Positions 26,321 through 34,624 of a DNA stretch of 64,000 nucleotides are shown one piece after another. This stretch comes from Bacteroidales bacterium (GTDB lineage Bacteria > Bacteroidota > Bacteroidia > Bacteroidales > P3). Below the pieces are notes generated by a model. The model saw nothing but the letters and a program-made list of their open reading frames with translations, was not told where the DNA came from and searched no databases. Numbering within the stretch: the first letter of the stretch is position 1; every line of letters starts with the position of its first letter. Both the position numbers and the translations under genes were made by a program. The DNA lies in contig JAFURZ010000013.1 of NCBI GenBank assembly GCA_017480785.1, positions 1 to 64,000 of the forward strand, read 5' to 3'.

Positions 26321-26782
26321 CTAGAAGGGGCGGTAGGCGTCGAGGCGCTGCTGGGCGAGGGACTCGTAGCGGGTGCCGGGGCGGCCGTAGTTGGCATAGG
26401 GATGGATGCTGATGCCTCCGCGGGGCACGAAGAGTCCCAAGACTTCAATATAACGGGGGTCCATCAGCCGGACGAGGTCGTCCAGTATCGTATTGACGCA
26501 GTCCTCGTGGAAGTCGCCATGGTTGCGGAACGAGAAGAGGTAGAGCTTCAGGCTTTTGCTCTCCACCATGCGGCGGTCGGGGATGTAGAGTATCTTTATC
26601 TCGGCGAAGTCGGGCTGGCCGGTGATGGGGCAGAGGGAGGTGAACTCCGGGCAGTTGAACTGCACCCAGTAATCGCGTTCGGGATGCTGGTTCTCGAAGG
26701 CCTCCAGCACTTCGGGGGCGTAGGTCTCCGGTATGGCGCTCTTGCGGCCCAAGGCCTGCAGGTTGTCTTGTTGTCTATCCAT
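26321..26782 (-). CDS. queF: NADPH-dependent preQ0 reductase QueF
   Basis: A 153-residue protein that reduces the nitrile of 7-cyano-7-deazaguanine (preQ0) to preQ1, the base inserted into tRNA on the way to queuosine. The signature [20 protein letters not shown] holds the QueF motif, and the nucleophile is the Cys in [13 protein letters not shown]. The length fits the short, single-domain QueF type. It starts 4 bp after queE and closes the queC-D-E-F cluster. Confidence 0.95.
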   Translation of the reverse strand: MDRQQDNLQALGRKSAIPETYAPEVLEAFENQHPERDYWVQFNCPEFTSLCPITGQPDFAEIKILYIPDRRMVESKSLKLYLFSFRNHGDFHEDCVNTILDDLVRLMDPRYIEVLGLFVPRGGISIHPYANYGRPGTRYESLAQQRLDAYRPF

Positions 26783-26786
26783 AAGG

Positions 26787-27371
26787 CTATTTGATATTAA
26801 TCATTTTATGTATCTGCAACGACAAGCGCCACTGCGGGTGCCTGCCGATGTAGTCCACCGTGGCGGCCGTAATGCGGGCGTTGCGCTGGGGGTCGCCACA
26901 GTCCATCGGCTGCAGGAAGCGGTGCGCGACAGCGATATCGGCATAGGTCGAAGGCTCCCGCTCACCATCATACACCACCTTCAGTTCGTCAGCCTTGGTC
27001 AACACAGGCATGGCTTGGGCGCCGAGGAAAGCGTCTTTGGGCGAGAGGGTCACCCAGTCGACGTTCGGCGGCAAGGGGTGGGTGCCGTTGGTCTCCACCA
27101 CCACCATCCGGCCTGCGGCATGCAGCGCCTCGACCAGCGAGGGGGTGAGCTGCAACGCCGGTTCGCCGCCGGTGACGACCACCAGTCGGGCGGGATGTCT
27201 GGCCACTGCGGCCACGATGGCTTCCTCGGGCATCTCCTCACCGTCCTCATGCACGGTGTCGCAGAAGGGGCAGTGCAGATTGCACCCGCTCAGGCGGATG
27301 AACACGGCGGCCTCGCCACTGTGGTATCCCTCGCCCTGCAACGAATAGAATATCTCGTTGACACGCATCAT
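26787..27371 (-). CDS. queE: 7-carboxy-7-deazaguanine synthase QueE (radical SAM)
   Basis: A 194-residue radical SAM enzyme that converts 6-carboxytetrahydropterin to 7-carboxy-7-deazaguanine. The iron-sulfur motif is CNLHCPFC (CX3CX2C), preceded by [19 protein letters not shown], which is typical of Que[12 protein letters not shown] binds SAM. The start is ATG 27371, overlapping the queD stop; ATG 27368 follows directly. A longer upstream frame lies inside queD and is discarded. Confidence 0.94.
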   Translation of the reverse strand: MMRVNEIFYSLQGEGYHSGEAAVFIRLSGCNLHCPFCDTVHEDGEEMPEEAIVAAVARHPARLVVVTGGEPALQLTPSLVEALHAAGRMVVVETNGTHPLPPNVDWVTLSPKDAFLGAQAMPVLTKADELKVVYDGEREPSTYADIAVAHRFLQPMDCGDPQRNARITAATVDYIGRHPQWRLSLQIHKMINIK

Positions 27372-27703
27372 TCGTCCACCTCGTAGGTTGCAATGTTGCC
27401 CGTCGTCTCTTGCACATCGACACGATAGCAGTTGGGCACCTGTTGCTGGCACCAACGGGCGATGTTCTCGGCTGTGGGGTTGCACCCGATGACGTCGTTG
27501 ACCACCTGGTGGTCGAGACGGTCCACTATGCAACTCTTGATTCTGGAGAAGTCAACCACCATTCCGTTGCGGTCCAACTCCCGGGACTTGCAGTGAATGG
27601 TTATCTGCCAGTTGTGGCCGTGCAGTTGGGTGCACTTGCTCGGGTAGTCCAGTTCGAGCCTGTGTGCGCCGGACACTTCTATCTGTTTGGTTACGTAATA
27701 CAT
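27368..27703 (-). CDS. queD: 6-carboxytetrahydropterin synthase QueD
   Basis: A 111-residue enzyme that makes 6-carboxytetrahydropterin from dihydroneopterin triphosphate. The zinc ligands are in SGAHRLEL and LHGHNW, and the catalytic Cys is in KCTQLHGH. The end ([10 protein letters not shown]) matches the family. ATG 27703 starts MYYVTKQIEV, 28 bp after queC; longer frames upstream run through queC and are discarded. No GTP cyclohydrolase (folE) gene is present in the window. Confidence 0.95.
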   Translation of the reverse strand: MYYVTKQIEVSGAHRLELDYPSKCTQLHGHNWQITIHCKSRELDRNGMVVDFSRIKSCIVDRLDHQVVNDVIGCNPTAENIARWCQQQVPNCYRVDVQETTGNIATYEVDE

Positions 27704-27731
27704 ATTCTTTTTTAGGAGGTAAGACAAGGGT

Positions 27732-28391
27732 TCAACTCTCGTAGATGGTGGGGTCTGGGACACCGGCGAGGCGGAAGGCCTCGCGGCGCTCGGTGCAGGT
27801 GCCGCAGCGGCCGCAATGGCGCTCTCCACCGCGGTAGCAGGAATAGGTCTCGGCATAGTCTATGCCCAACGCTGCACCGCGCCGCACGATGTCGGCCTTG
27901 GTGAGGGCTGTATAGGGGGCACAGAGTTGGACGCCCTCATAGGTACCCTCACGCATGGCGGCACCCATGGCCTCGACAAAGGCGGGGCGGCAGTCGGGGT
28001 AGATGGCGTGGTCGCCCCCGTGGTTGGCGATGAGCACCCACTTGAGTCCACGGCTCTCGGCCAGACCACAAGCCACACTGAGCATGATGCCGTTGCGGAA
28101 CGGAACCACCGTGGAGCGCATGTTGTCATCGTCGTAGCTGCCGTCGGGGATAGCCTCGCCGCCACTGAGGAGTGACGACTGGAAATACTGCTTCATAAAA
28201 GCCAGGTCTATCACCAGATGTTCCACACCCAACTGTCGGCAATGGTGCCGCGCACAGGCAATCTCGCGCGCGGCATGGTTGCTGCCGTAGTCAAACGTCA
28301 CGGCGAGCGCGACACGGAGGCGTTCCTCATAGAGCAACGTGGTCGAGTCGAGCCCGCCGGAATAGATAATTACCGAATCTTTCTCTGTCAT
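27732..28391 (-). CDS. queC: 7-cyano-7-deazaguanine synthase QueC
   Basis: A 219-residue ATP-dependent enzyme that turns 7-carboxy-7-deazaguanine and ammonia into preQ0. The PP-loop is SGGLDSTTLL near the N-terminus; the zinc site is the C-terminal cluster CYRGGERHCGRCGTCTER. It is the first gene of the que cluster, preceded by a preQ1-I riboswitch whose tail ends 4 bases before the ATG, so translation is likely repressed by preQ1. Confidence 0.96.
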   Translation of the reverse strand: MTEKDSVIIYSGGLDSTTLLYEERLRVALAVTFDYGSNHAAREIACARHHCRQLGVEHLVIDLAFMKQYFQSSLLSGGEAIPDGSYDDDNMRSTVVPFRNGIMLSVACGLAESRGLKWVLIANHGGDHAIYPDCRPAFVEAMGAAMREGTYEGVQLCAPYTALTKADIVRRGAALGIDYAETYSCYRGGERHCGRCGTCTERREAFRLAGVPDPTIYES

Positions 28392-28395
28392 GTGT

Positions 28396-28429
28396 CTTGT
28401 TTTGTTAAAGGGGGTTCACAAGCACCCCT
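28396..28429 (-). promoter_or_regulatory. preQ1-I riboswitch controlling the que operon
   Basis: On the minus strand AGGGGU and ACCCCCU form P1 around GCUUGUGA, followed by the A-rich tail UUUAACAAAACAAG. The loop CUUGU can pair with ACAAG of the tail to form the pseudoknot. From memory, the tail UUAACAAAACAAG is the same as in the well-studied Thermoanaerobacter tengcongensis preQ1-I aptamer. The ACAAG end lies 4 bases upstream of the queC start, the layout of a translational switch. Confidence 0.9.
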
Positions 28430-28437
28430 GGCTTTTC

Positions 28438-29151
28438 TTACTTCAGGTAGTACTCCACCGTGGTCACCACGCGCACCTTCTTCACCTGCGGGGTGTTCTC
28501 GTCGAGGTCTTCCACCTCAAAGTAGCCCTGCGAGGCGGTGCGCATCTTGCCGATGCGGGAGTGGCTGTTCTTGGCGAACTCGTCGGCTGCCGTGCGGGCA
28601 TTCTCCAGACTTTCGGCAATCATGGCGGGCTTGATGTCGTTGAGACCGTTGTACTCAAAGCTGGCGTAGGTGTTGCTGATGATGTTCTGCTTGAGCAGTT
28701 CGGCATCTATCTTGTTCTGGATTTTGCTGACCTCCTCCATCTTCGAGGTGAAGACATTGATGGTCTGGCTGGCGTTGTAGCGGAAACGGATGTTGTTCGA
28801 GTAGTAGCTGTCGTAGCGGTCGTTGAAGTGGGCCGACGTGTACTTTATCTCGTCATCGGTGAAGCCCGCCTTCTTCAGTAAGTCAATGACGGCCTGCTGG
28901 TCGCGCTCCATGGTGGCACGCAGCGAGGTGAGCTCGTTGTCCTGCTCGCTGAAGTTGACGCGCAGCACCACTCGGTCGGCAGGCACTTCTTTCTCACAGA
29001 GACCTCGCACCCGCACCGTGTCGTCATACGATTTCAGGGTCTTCACGGTGCACACCATAAAGATTCCCAACACCAGGGCTGCCAACACTATGGCGCTGCC
29101 CTGAATCATGTTCTTTTTGAACGGAACATTTCTTCCTTTCATATCATTCAT
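28438..29151 (-). CDS. SIMPL-domain (DUF541) membrane-anchored protein
   Basis: A 237-residue protein with an N-terminal membrane anchor (IVLAALVLGIFMVCTV, about 20-35) and an outer SIMPL domain: VRVRGLCEKEVPADRVVLRV near the start, then ADEFAKNSHSRIGKMRTASQ and VRVVTTVEYYLK near the end. SIMPL proteins such as Brucella BP26 and mouse SIMPL form ring-like assemblies or act at the envelope; their biochemical role is not settled. It lies 13 bp after the preceding envelope gene and just before the que riboswitch. Confidence 0.88.
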   Translation of the reverse strand: MNDMKGRNVPFKKNMIQGSAIVLAALVLGIFMVCTVKTLKSYDDTVRVRGLCEKEVPADRVVLRVNFSEQDNELTSLRATMERDQQAVIDLLKKAGFTDDEIKYTSAHFNDRYDSYYSNNIRFRYNASQTINVFTSKMEEVSKIQNKIDAELLKQNIISNTYASFEYNGLNDIKPAMIAESLENARTAADEFAKNSHSRIGKMRTASQGYFEVEDLDENTPQVKKVRVVTTVEYYLK

Positions 29152-29163
29152 CTTTTAAGTTTT

Positions 29164-30264
29164 TTATAATTCATTCATCCATGCCACGCTTTCGCGGCGC
29201 ATGCCTACCGAAAGTCCAAACTGAAGGCCTATGGTGAGACCCTTGCCGTCCTGGTCCATATCGGTGTAGCTCACATACAACTTGCCCATGACCGAGGGGG
29301 TGAAGCGCCGAGCCTTCCCCTTCGCGCCGTCCTTGATGTAGTGCCAGTGGTGAAGATGGTAGTGTCCCATGACGCCGAAGGTGTAGCTGGTGCCGAAGTA
29401 CCAGTCCATCTCCGAGTCCATATTGGTGATTCCAATGGCGACATAGGGAGTGATGCTGAACAGCATCCTGTCGAAGAGGGTGTAGCCGTAACTGAGCAGG
29501 GTGACATCAGTGCGGGACATGACAGGAAGCACCAAGTTGCCAGAGAAGTCAATCACAGAATCACGCGCCATGCTGGCGGCACTCAGCACACTGAAATAGA
29601 GTCCGTGCCGTCCCCATCCGAGACCACCCATATAGCCGGTGGCCCCTATCGAGGGAGTGATTATCTTGCCCACGTCACCCGTACTGAACGTAGCGCCCCC
29701 CTCAATGCCGAGGGTCCACCAGTAAGAGAGTGGCGTGAATTCGGGATGGCTGCCCGGATTGGCATTGAGCCACTCGCGGTTCTTCACCCTGATGCGCTCC
29801 AACGCCAGGCTGTCGCGTCCCATCTCGGTCGCCGCCTGCACCACCTGTATCTCCCGGTCCAGGTGGTTCTTCGTTGTCGCAAGTAACGCCTCATACTGGA
29901 CTCGCTTGTTCAGCAGGATGGCCTCTTGCTGCATCTGCCGCCGGTACACCTCCACCAGGTCAAAGAGCACCTGATTGTAATTCAGCTCCGACTCATTGAC
30001 ATAGCCCTCGCCTATCCACGAGGATGTGGGATACATCATCGCCGTCGTGCGACAATAGAGGTACGTGTTCATGCCCTCGGTGGTGCCGCTGGTAGTGTAG
30101 GCTATGCCATAATCAAGATGGCTCTTCTCCCTCCCTGCGGCAGCGGTGATAGCAAATTCCTCCAGCCGCAGCGCCCCCCGCTTCCACGGTCGGCCACGTT
30201 CTTGCCCCAGCGCCGGCACAACGGCGCCGAGAAGCATCACGACTATCAGAATTCTCCGTTTCAT
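29164..30264 (-). CDS. Secreted or outer-membrane protein of unknown function
   Basis: A 366-residue protein with a signal peptide (MKRRILIVVMLLGAVVPALGQ). A middle region (LLNKRVQYEALLATTKNHLD and MGRDSLALERIRVKNREW) is probably coiled coil. The C-terminal half has alternating aromatic strands (WWTLGIEGGATFSTG, GHYHLHHWHYIKDGA, GLTIGLQFGLSVG) as in outer-membrane barrels of 8-10 strands. No family recognised. It starts 8 bp after hutU and is probably cotranscribed with it. Confidence 0.75.
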   Translation of the reverse strand: MKRRILIVVMLLGAVVPALGQERGRPWKRGALRLEEFAITAAAGREKSHLDYGIAYTTSGTTEGMNTYLYCRTTAMMYPTSSWIGEGYVNESELNYNQVLFDLVEVYRRQMQQEAILLNKRVQYEALLATTKNHLDREIQVVQAATEMGRDSLALERIRVKNREWLNANPGSHPEFTPLSYWWTLGIEGGATFSTGDVGKIITPSIGATGYMGGLGWGRHGLYFSVLSAASMARDSVIDFSGNLVLPVMSRTDVTLLSYGYTLFDRMLFSITPYVAIGITNMDSEMDWYFGTSYTFGVMGHYHLHHWHYIKDGAKGKARRFTPSVMGKLYVSYTDMDQDGKGLTIGLQFGLSVGMRRESVAWMNEL

Positions 30265-30272
30265 ACCTTTAC

Positions 30273-32273
30273 TCAGAACAGACCTTCCAGCACCTCGTCG
30301 TCCACGAGGTTGGGCATCGTCACCTTCAGCTCGGGGCAGATATCCATGGCACGCCGAATGGCAAACATGGCGCCCTCGTTGCGGGCCCAGCTGCGGCGGC
30401 TGATGCCGTTGTTCACATCCCAGTGGAGCATCATGCGCAGACGGCGGTCACACTCGGCGCTGCCGTCCAGCACCATGCCGAAGCCACCGTTCATCACCTC
30501 GCCCCAGCCTACGCCGCCGCCGTTGTGGATAGAGACCCACGTGGCGCCGCGGAAGCTGTCGCCGATGACGTTCTGCACTGCCATGTCGGCGCAGCGGTTC
30601 GAACCGTCGTAGATGTTGGAAGTCTCGCGGAAGGGGCTGTCGGTGCCGCTGACGTCGTGGTGGTCGCGGCCCAGCACGATGGGAGCGCTGATTTCACCCT
30701 TCTTGATGGCCTCGTTGAAGCGGGCGGCAATCTTCGTGCGACCCTCGCAGTCGGCATAGAGGATACGGGCCTGCGAGCCCACCACGAGGTGGTTCTCCTT
30801 GGCGCCGCGTATCCATTGTATGTTGTCGTGCATCTGCTGCTGTATCTCGGCGGGAGCCGTCGCGGCAATCTCGCCCAGCACCTCCATGGCGATGTGGTCG
30901 CTCTTGTCCAGGTCCTCGGGCTTGCCGCTGGTGCACACCCAACGGAAGGGGCCGAAGCCGTAGTCGAAGCACATGGGGCCCATGATGTCCTGCACATAGG
31001 AGGGGTAGCGGAAAGCCGTGTGGTCGGCATTCCAGATGTCGGCACCGGCGCGGCTGCTCTCCAACAGGAAGGCATTGCCATAGTCGAAGAAGTACATACC
31101 CTTGGCGGTGAGCTTGTTCACGGCAGCCACATGGCGGCGCAGGCTCTCCTGCACCCTCTCCTTGAACAGCTCCGGCTGCTCGGCCATCATCACCTTGGCA
31201 TCCTCGAACGACACACCCACGGGATAGTAGCCACCGGCCCAGGGGTTGTGCAGCGAGGTCTGGTCGCTGCCGAGATCCACCTTGATACCCTTTTCGGCGC
31301 AGTATTCCCAGAGGTCCACCACATTGCCCTGATAGGCGTAGCTGCGGGCCTCTTTCTTCTCGATAGACTTGTTGACAGCCGCGAAGAGCTCGTCGAGGTC
31401 CTCGTGCACCTCGTCCACCCAGCCCTGGGTGTAGCGCTTCTGCGTGGCGGCGGGGTTGATTTCGGCGGTGATGGAGACCACTCCGGCGATGTCGCCGGCC
31501 TTGGGCTGTGCACCGCTCATGCCGCCGAGGCCGGCGGTGATGAACAATTTGCCAGCCGTGCCGCCACCCAGCTTGCGGGCGGCATTGAGCACGGTGATGG
31601 TGGTGCCGTGCACGATACCCTGCGGGCCGATGTACATATAGCTGCCGGCGGTCATCTGGCCGTACTGCGTCACGCCGAGGGCGTTGTAGCGCTCCCAGTC
31701 GTCGGGCTTGCTGTAGTTGGGAATCATCATGCCGTTGGTGACCACCACGCGCGGAGCCTCCTTGTGGCTGGGGTAGAGTCCCATGGGGTGACCGCTGTAC
31801 ATGACGAGGGTCTGCTCGTCGGTCATCTCGCTCAGGTACTTCATCACCAGGCGGTACTGGGCCCAGTTCTGGAACACGGCACCGTTGCCGCCGTAGGTGA
31901 TAAGCTCGTGGGGATGCTGCGCCACGGCGGGGTCCAGGTTGTTCTGTATCATCAGCATGATGGCGGCAGCCTGACGGCAGCGGGCGGGATACTCGTCGAT
32001 GGGGCGGGCGTACATCTTGTACGTCGGACGCAGACGGTACATATAGATGCGGCCGTACTTCTGCAGCTCCTCGGCAAACTCCTTGGCCAGCATCTTGTGG
32101 TGCTTGGCGGGGAAGTAGCGCAGGGCGTTGCGGATGGCCAGCTTCTTCTCGGCCGGCGTCAGTATGTCCTTGCGCTTGGGCGCATGGTTCACCGTGGGGT
32201 CATAGGGTTGGGGTTCGGGCAGCGGGTCGGGGATACCGAGCCGCAATTCATTCTGGAATTCTTCGAGTGTCAT
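30273..32273 (-). CDS. hutU: Urocanate hydratase
   Basis: A 666-residue enzyme that converts urocanate to 4-imidazolone-5-propanoate, the second step of histidine degradation, with bound NAD. Recognisable stretches are ITYGGNGAVFQNWAQYRLVM, VLYSGHPMGLYPSH-like MYSGHPMGLYPSHKEAPR, FITAGLGGMSGAQPKA, ALLGRDHHDVSGTDSP-like LGRDHHDVSGTDSPFRET and NGGGVGWGEVMNGG. The length fits the longer urocanase type. No other hut gene is in the window. The N-terminus is odd: its first ~20 codons are repeated upstream at 34542-34599 with one extra base here that creates this ATG (see findings), so the native start may have been MKEYTLEEFQ. Confidence 0.93.
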   Translation of the reverse strand: MTLEEFQNELRLGIPDPLPEPQPYDPTVNHAPKRKDILTPAEKKLAIRNALRYFPAKHHKMLAKEFAEELQKYGRIYMYRLRPTYKMYARPIDEYPARCRQAAAIMLMIQNNLDPAVAQHPHELITYGGNGAVFQNWAQYRLVMKYLSEMTDEQTLVMYSGHPMGLYPSHKEAPRVVVTNGMMIPNYSKPDDWERYNALGVTQYGQMTAGSYMYIGPQGIVHGTTITVLNAARKLGGGTAGKLFITAGLGGMSGAQPKAGDIAGVVSITAEINPAATQKRYTQGWVDEVHEDLDELFAAVNKSIEKKEARSYAYQGNVVDLWEYCAEKGIKVDLGSDQTSLHNPWAGGYYPVGVSFEDAKVMMAEQPELFKERVQESLRRHVAAVNKLTAKGMYFFDYGNAFLLESSRAGADIWNADHTAFRYPSYVQDIMGPMCFDYGFGPFRWVCTSGKPEDLDKSDHIAMEVLGEIAATAPAEIQQQMHDNIQWIRGAKENHLVVGSQARILYADCEGRTKIAARFNEAIKKGEISAPIVLGRDHHDVSGTDSPFRETSNIYDGSNRCADMAVQNVIGDSFRGATWVSIHNGGGVGWGEVMNGGFGMVLDGSAECDRRLRMMLHWDVNNGISRRSWARNEGAMFAIRRAMDICPELKVTMPNLVDDEVLEGLF
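32225..32270. repeat. Direct repeat, hutU copy
   Basis: This 46-bp segment of the hutU 5' end matches 34542-34587 at 44 of 46 bases, exactly 2,317 bp away. After one inserted base the match goes on for seven more. The pair flanks the AT-rich three-gene cassette. Confidence 0.9.
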
Positions 32274-32343
32274 ATTCTATAATTTTGTTATTCAAATCAT
32301 TATATCTAAATTATAATATATTTCTGCCTCAATCACACTGGTG

Positions 32344-32351
32344 CAAAGATA
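32344..32351 (-). promoter_or_regulatory. -7 element upstream of hutU
   Basis: On the minus strand TATCTTTG matches the Bacteroidetes -7 consensus, 71 bp before the hutU ATG. No TTTG lies at the right distance, so the -33 side is weak. It would let hutU be expressed after the cassette insertion. Confidence 0.5.
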
Positions 32352-32418
32352 CACTTTTTTTTTGATAGAAGAGAGAAAGTCATAAAACATTGAGCAGGTC
32401 CCTTCAAACTACCCTCTG

Positions 32419-33456
32419 CTATTTATAATGACCTACCTCAAAAAAGACTTCAGTTCCTTGAGGTATTTCAAAACCAGAACGCCACTCAATATAATCGGTA
32501 GCACGTAATGTAATATTGGCGTTGTTTGGTATCACAGTTTCACTTCCAAGCGAGATTGCCTTTTTTAATGCGTAATTATATGAATCAAAATCTGGTATAC
32601 TATTTACGACAGTCAGTGAATCACACATTAAGTCATAAACAGAGATGTGCTTGACTGTCATTATTCCTGGATATATTGTACCTTCATCTGAATCAAGATT
32701 ATAGCGAGTATTGTTAAAGTAAATGTACATAGGGTTTTGTATTCCAATTCCATCATAATCATTTGCATCAATCCTGATTATTTTTCCGTCAACGAACCAG
32801 ATAATTCGAGATTTGGTCCATTCTACTGCATAGGTATGGTAATCATGGACATTATTTACTTGTACACTATCTAGAGATTCTTGAATATAATTGAATGGTG
32901 GTAAAAAGGAGTAGTGAATATTGGTGGTACTTACACTATCCATACCTCCAAAAACCTCCATTATGTCAATCTCATTGTAATACGGGTTTAGTCCAGAATT
33001 CTGTTGACCATGCAACCAAAAAGCAGGAAAAAAGCATCTACCCTGAGGAAGTTTCGTTCTCATTTCAAAATAGCCATAATGATAGCTATTTATACTCTTC
33101 ACTCGTCCTGCCGTATAAAAATGCATGTTCCTGTACTTGCAATCTTGACCATTAGGGTGTGGTAACGGGGTCGTCCTCTTTTCCAATTTTATGGCAAGGG
33201 ATTTCTCAAGAAAGAAAAGTGATGTCGTCAAGTAAACATTACTATTTAGAAATATATATTTTTCTTCATCTCCTTCCCCTGTCTCTGCATTATAATCACC
33301 AGGAACATAATTATCCAGAATATCCCATCTACTATTATTTATTGCACTAAAGTTATCGATAAACACAGGTTGCCAACTTCTATCTTTATCCGGAGTCTGT
33401 CCCCTTAAAGATATTGTTCCGCCAATAACAAAAAATAGAATAATAATTCTTTTCAT
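32419..33456 (-). CDS. Secreted glycoside hydrolase family 16-like enzyme
   Basis: A 345-residue protein. The signal peptide starts at ATG 33456 (MKRIIILFFVIGGTISLRGQ); the ATG at 33507 would overlap the upstream gene. The GH16 catalytic motif is NEIDIMEVFGG, where the first Glu is the nucleophile, the Asp assists, and the second Glu is the acid/base. Typical flanks are SYHYGYFEMRTKLPQG before it, and HTYAVEWTKSRIIWFVDGK after it. GH16 enzymes cut beta-1,3/1,4-glucans, agars or related polysaccharides; the substrate is not predictable here. It lies in an AT-rich cassette unlike its neighbours, suggesting acquisition by transfer. Confidence 0.88.
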   Translation of the reverse strand: MKRIIILFFVIGGTISLRGQTPDKDRSWQPVFIDNFSAINNSRWDILDNYVPGDYNAETGEGDEEKYIFLNSNVYLTTSLFFLEKSLAIKLEKRTTPLPHPNGQDCKYRNMHFYTAGRVKSINSYHYGYFEMRTKLPQGRCFFPAFWLHGQQNSGLNPYYNEIDIMEVFGGMDSVSTTNIHYSFLPPFNYIQESLDSVQVNNVHDYHTYAVEWTKSRIIWFVDGKIIRIDANDYDGIGIQNPMYIYFNNTRYNLDSDEGTIYPGIMTVKHISVYDLMCDSLTVVNSIPDFDSYNYALKKAISLGSETVIPNNANITLRATDYIEWRSGFEIPQGTEVFFEVGHYK

Positions 33457-33487
33457 TGTTTGAAACAATAAATTAGCATATTTCACA

Positions 33488-33928
33488 TCAATCAAAAATA
33501 TTTCCATTACTCGCCTCCATCACAATACTTTGATAAATACTATCTGGCACCACACTATTCACCTTGTGTGCAACCACCTCATAATATGGATGAGCATTTA
33601 ATGCTGTTACATCTTCTGCATATAAACATATGCTATCATCGTAAATCCGTCCACTAATCTCTCGGCCTCGTCTATAACAAAAATTTCCGTCAACCATCAC
33701 TTCCGTCAACAATATACCCCAACCAAATTTAATGTACACACAATTACTATCATCGGATTTTATCACATATGTATGTCGATTGGGATAGGTCACATGGCCA
33801 TAATAAGACCCCGAGAGATCATCTCCTACATATTCTCCTACCCATTTGTCTCGATAATCATTCTCGTGTTTCTCACACGAGCAGTACAAACAAATTGTTA
33901 ATATGATTAATATCCAACTCTTTTCCAT
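33488..33928 (-). CDS. Small lipoprotein of unknown function
   Basis: A 146-residue protein with a short signal and lipobox (WILIILTICLYCSC, Cys near residue 18). The rest is beta-like and rich in Tyr, Asp and His (DKWVGEYVGDDLSGSYYGHV). No recognised domain. It is AT-rich and lies between the GH16 and S74-like genes with 31 bp and 2 bp spacing, so it belongs to the same cassette. Confidence 0.75.
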   Translation of the reverse strand: MEKSWILIILTICLYCSCEKHENDYRDKWVGEYVGDDLSGSYYGHVTYPNRHTYVIKSDDSNCVYIKFGWGILLTEVMVDGNFCYRRGREISGRIYDDSICLYAEDVTALNAHPYYEVVAHKVNSVVPDSIYQSIVMEASNGNIFD

Positions 33929-33930
33929 TC

Positions 33931-34599
33931 CTATTTGTTCGCCATTCTTTCAATCTCTTTTTTTAAAGCATCGATTTCTTCCTGTTGTTCTTTCACACAT
34001 TCCACAAGAATTGCGATTACATCCATGTATGAAACCGCCAGAGATCCGTCATCCATCTTTTTTACCATTTCAGGATGGGCTTTCTCTAATTCTTGACCTA
34101 TAAATCCATACCTTAATCGAGTAGAGTCATCTTTGAAATAATATTGTCGACCTTGCATCGTTTGAATAATCGATAGAGGAGAGGAAATATTCAATATGCC
34201 TTGTTTATATTTGACATCTGACCCGAAATAGCCGCCCATTTTCGTCCACAGCCATCCTTGAGCACAAAAATAAGAAACATCTTCATTATTATAATTCAAA
34301 TGATAAGCACATGCATAGGGAGAAGTAACTATCGTTTTTAATGCTTTCTCCCATGCTCCAACCTGCGAATAAACCTCAAGACGCCCATCTGCATATACCT
34401 TGACTTGTGATATTGCGTCTTTCGTCATGGGAAGAAGCATTATTATACATAACATACACAACTTCAAAACACTTGTTCTCCTCGTTGAGGGAAGGGAAGT
34501 TGACAAAATATCTCCATTAGTATTATCTTTATTGGAATGTAGGTCGGGGATGCCGAGCCGCAATTCTTTCTGGAATTCTTCGAGTGTATATTCTTTCAT
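33931..34599 (-). CDS. S74-like C-terminal chaperone-domain protein with hutU-derived N-terminus
   Basis: A 222-residue protein. Residues 1-19 (MKEYTLEEFQKELRLGIPD) are nearly identical to the hutU N-terminus. A hydrophobic signal-like segment follows (VLKLCMLCIIMLLPM, about 44-58). The C-terminal half resembles the intramolecular chaperone (peptidase S74) domain of tail-fibre-like proteins: YGFIGQELEKAHPEMV, then SLAVSYMDVIAILVECVKEQ and a coiled-coil end. I infer a gene fusion: the cassette's own signal peptide now sits behind a displaced hutU start. A native start further in, at a GTG or an internal ATG (MLCIIML), may still be used. Confidence 0.78.
   Translation of the reverse strand: MKEYTLEEFQKELRLGIPDLHSNKDNTNGDILSTSLPSTRRTSVLKLCMLCIIMLLPMTKDAISQVKVYADGRLEVYSQVGAWEKALKTIVTSPYACAYHLNYNNEDVSYFCAQGWLWTKMGGYFGSDVKYKQGILNISSPLSIIQTMQGRQYYFKDDSTRLRYGFIGQELEKAHPEMVKKMDDGSLAVSYMDVIAILVECVKEQQEEIDALKKEIERMANK
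34542..34599. repeat. Direct repeat, upstream (displaced hutU 5' end)
   Basis: Bases 34542-34587 repeat 32225-32270 with two mismatches. Beyond 34587 the sequence gives the ATG at 34599 that probably was the ancestral hutU start. Confidence 0.88.
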
Positions 34600-34624
34600 G
34601 ATGTATTGTTGTTTTTTATTTTCT

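Noticed and set aside
30423-32282. 619-codon open frame antisense to hutU
   Set aside because: The minus-strand frame encodes a complete urocanate hydratase; the antisense product has no recognisable features.
32280-34541. Insertion sequence or integrative element
   Set aside because: No transposase, integrase, terminal inverted repeats or tRNA target was seen; only the 46-bp direct repeats and low GC mark the cassette.
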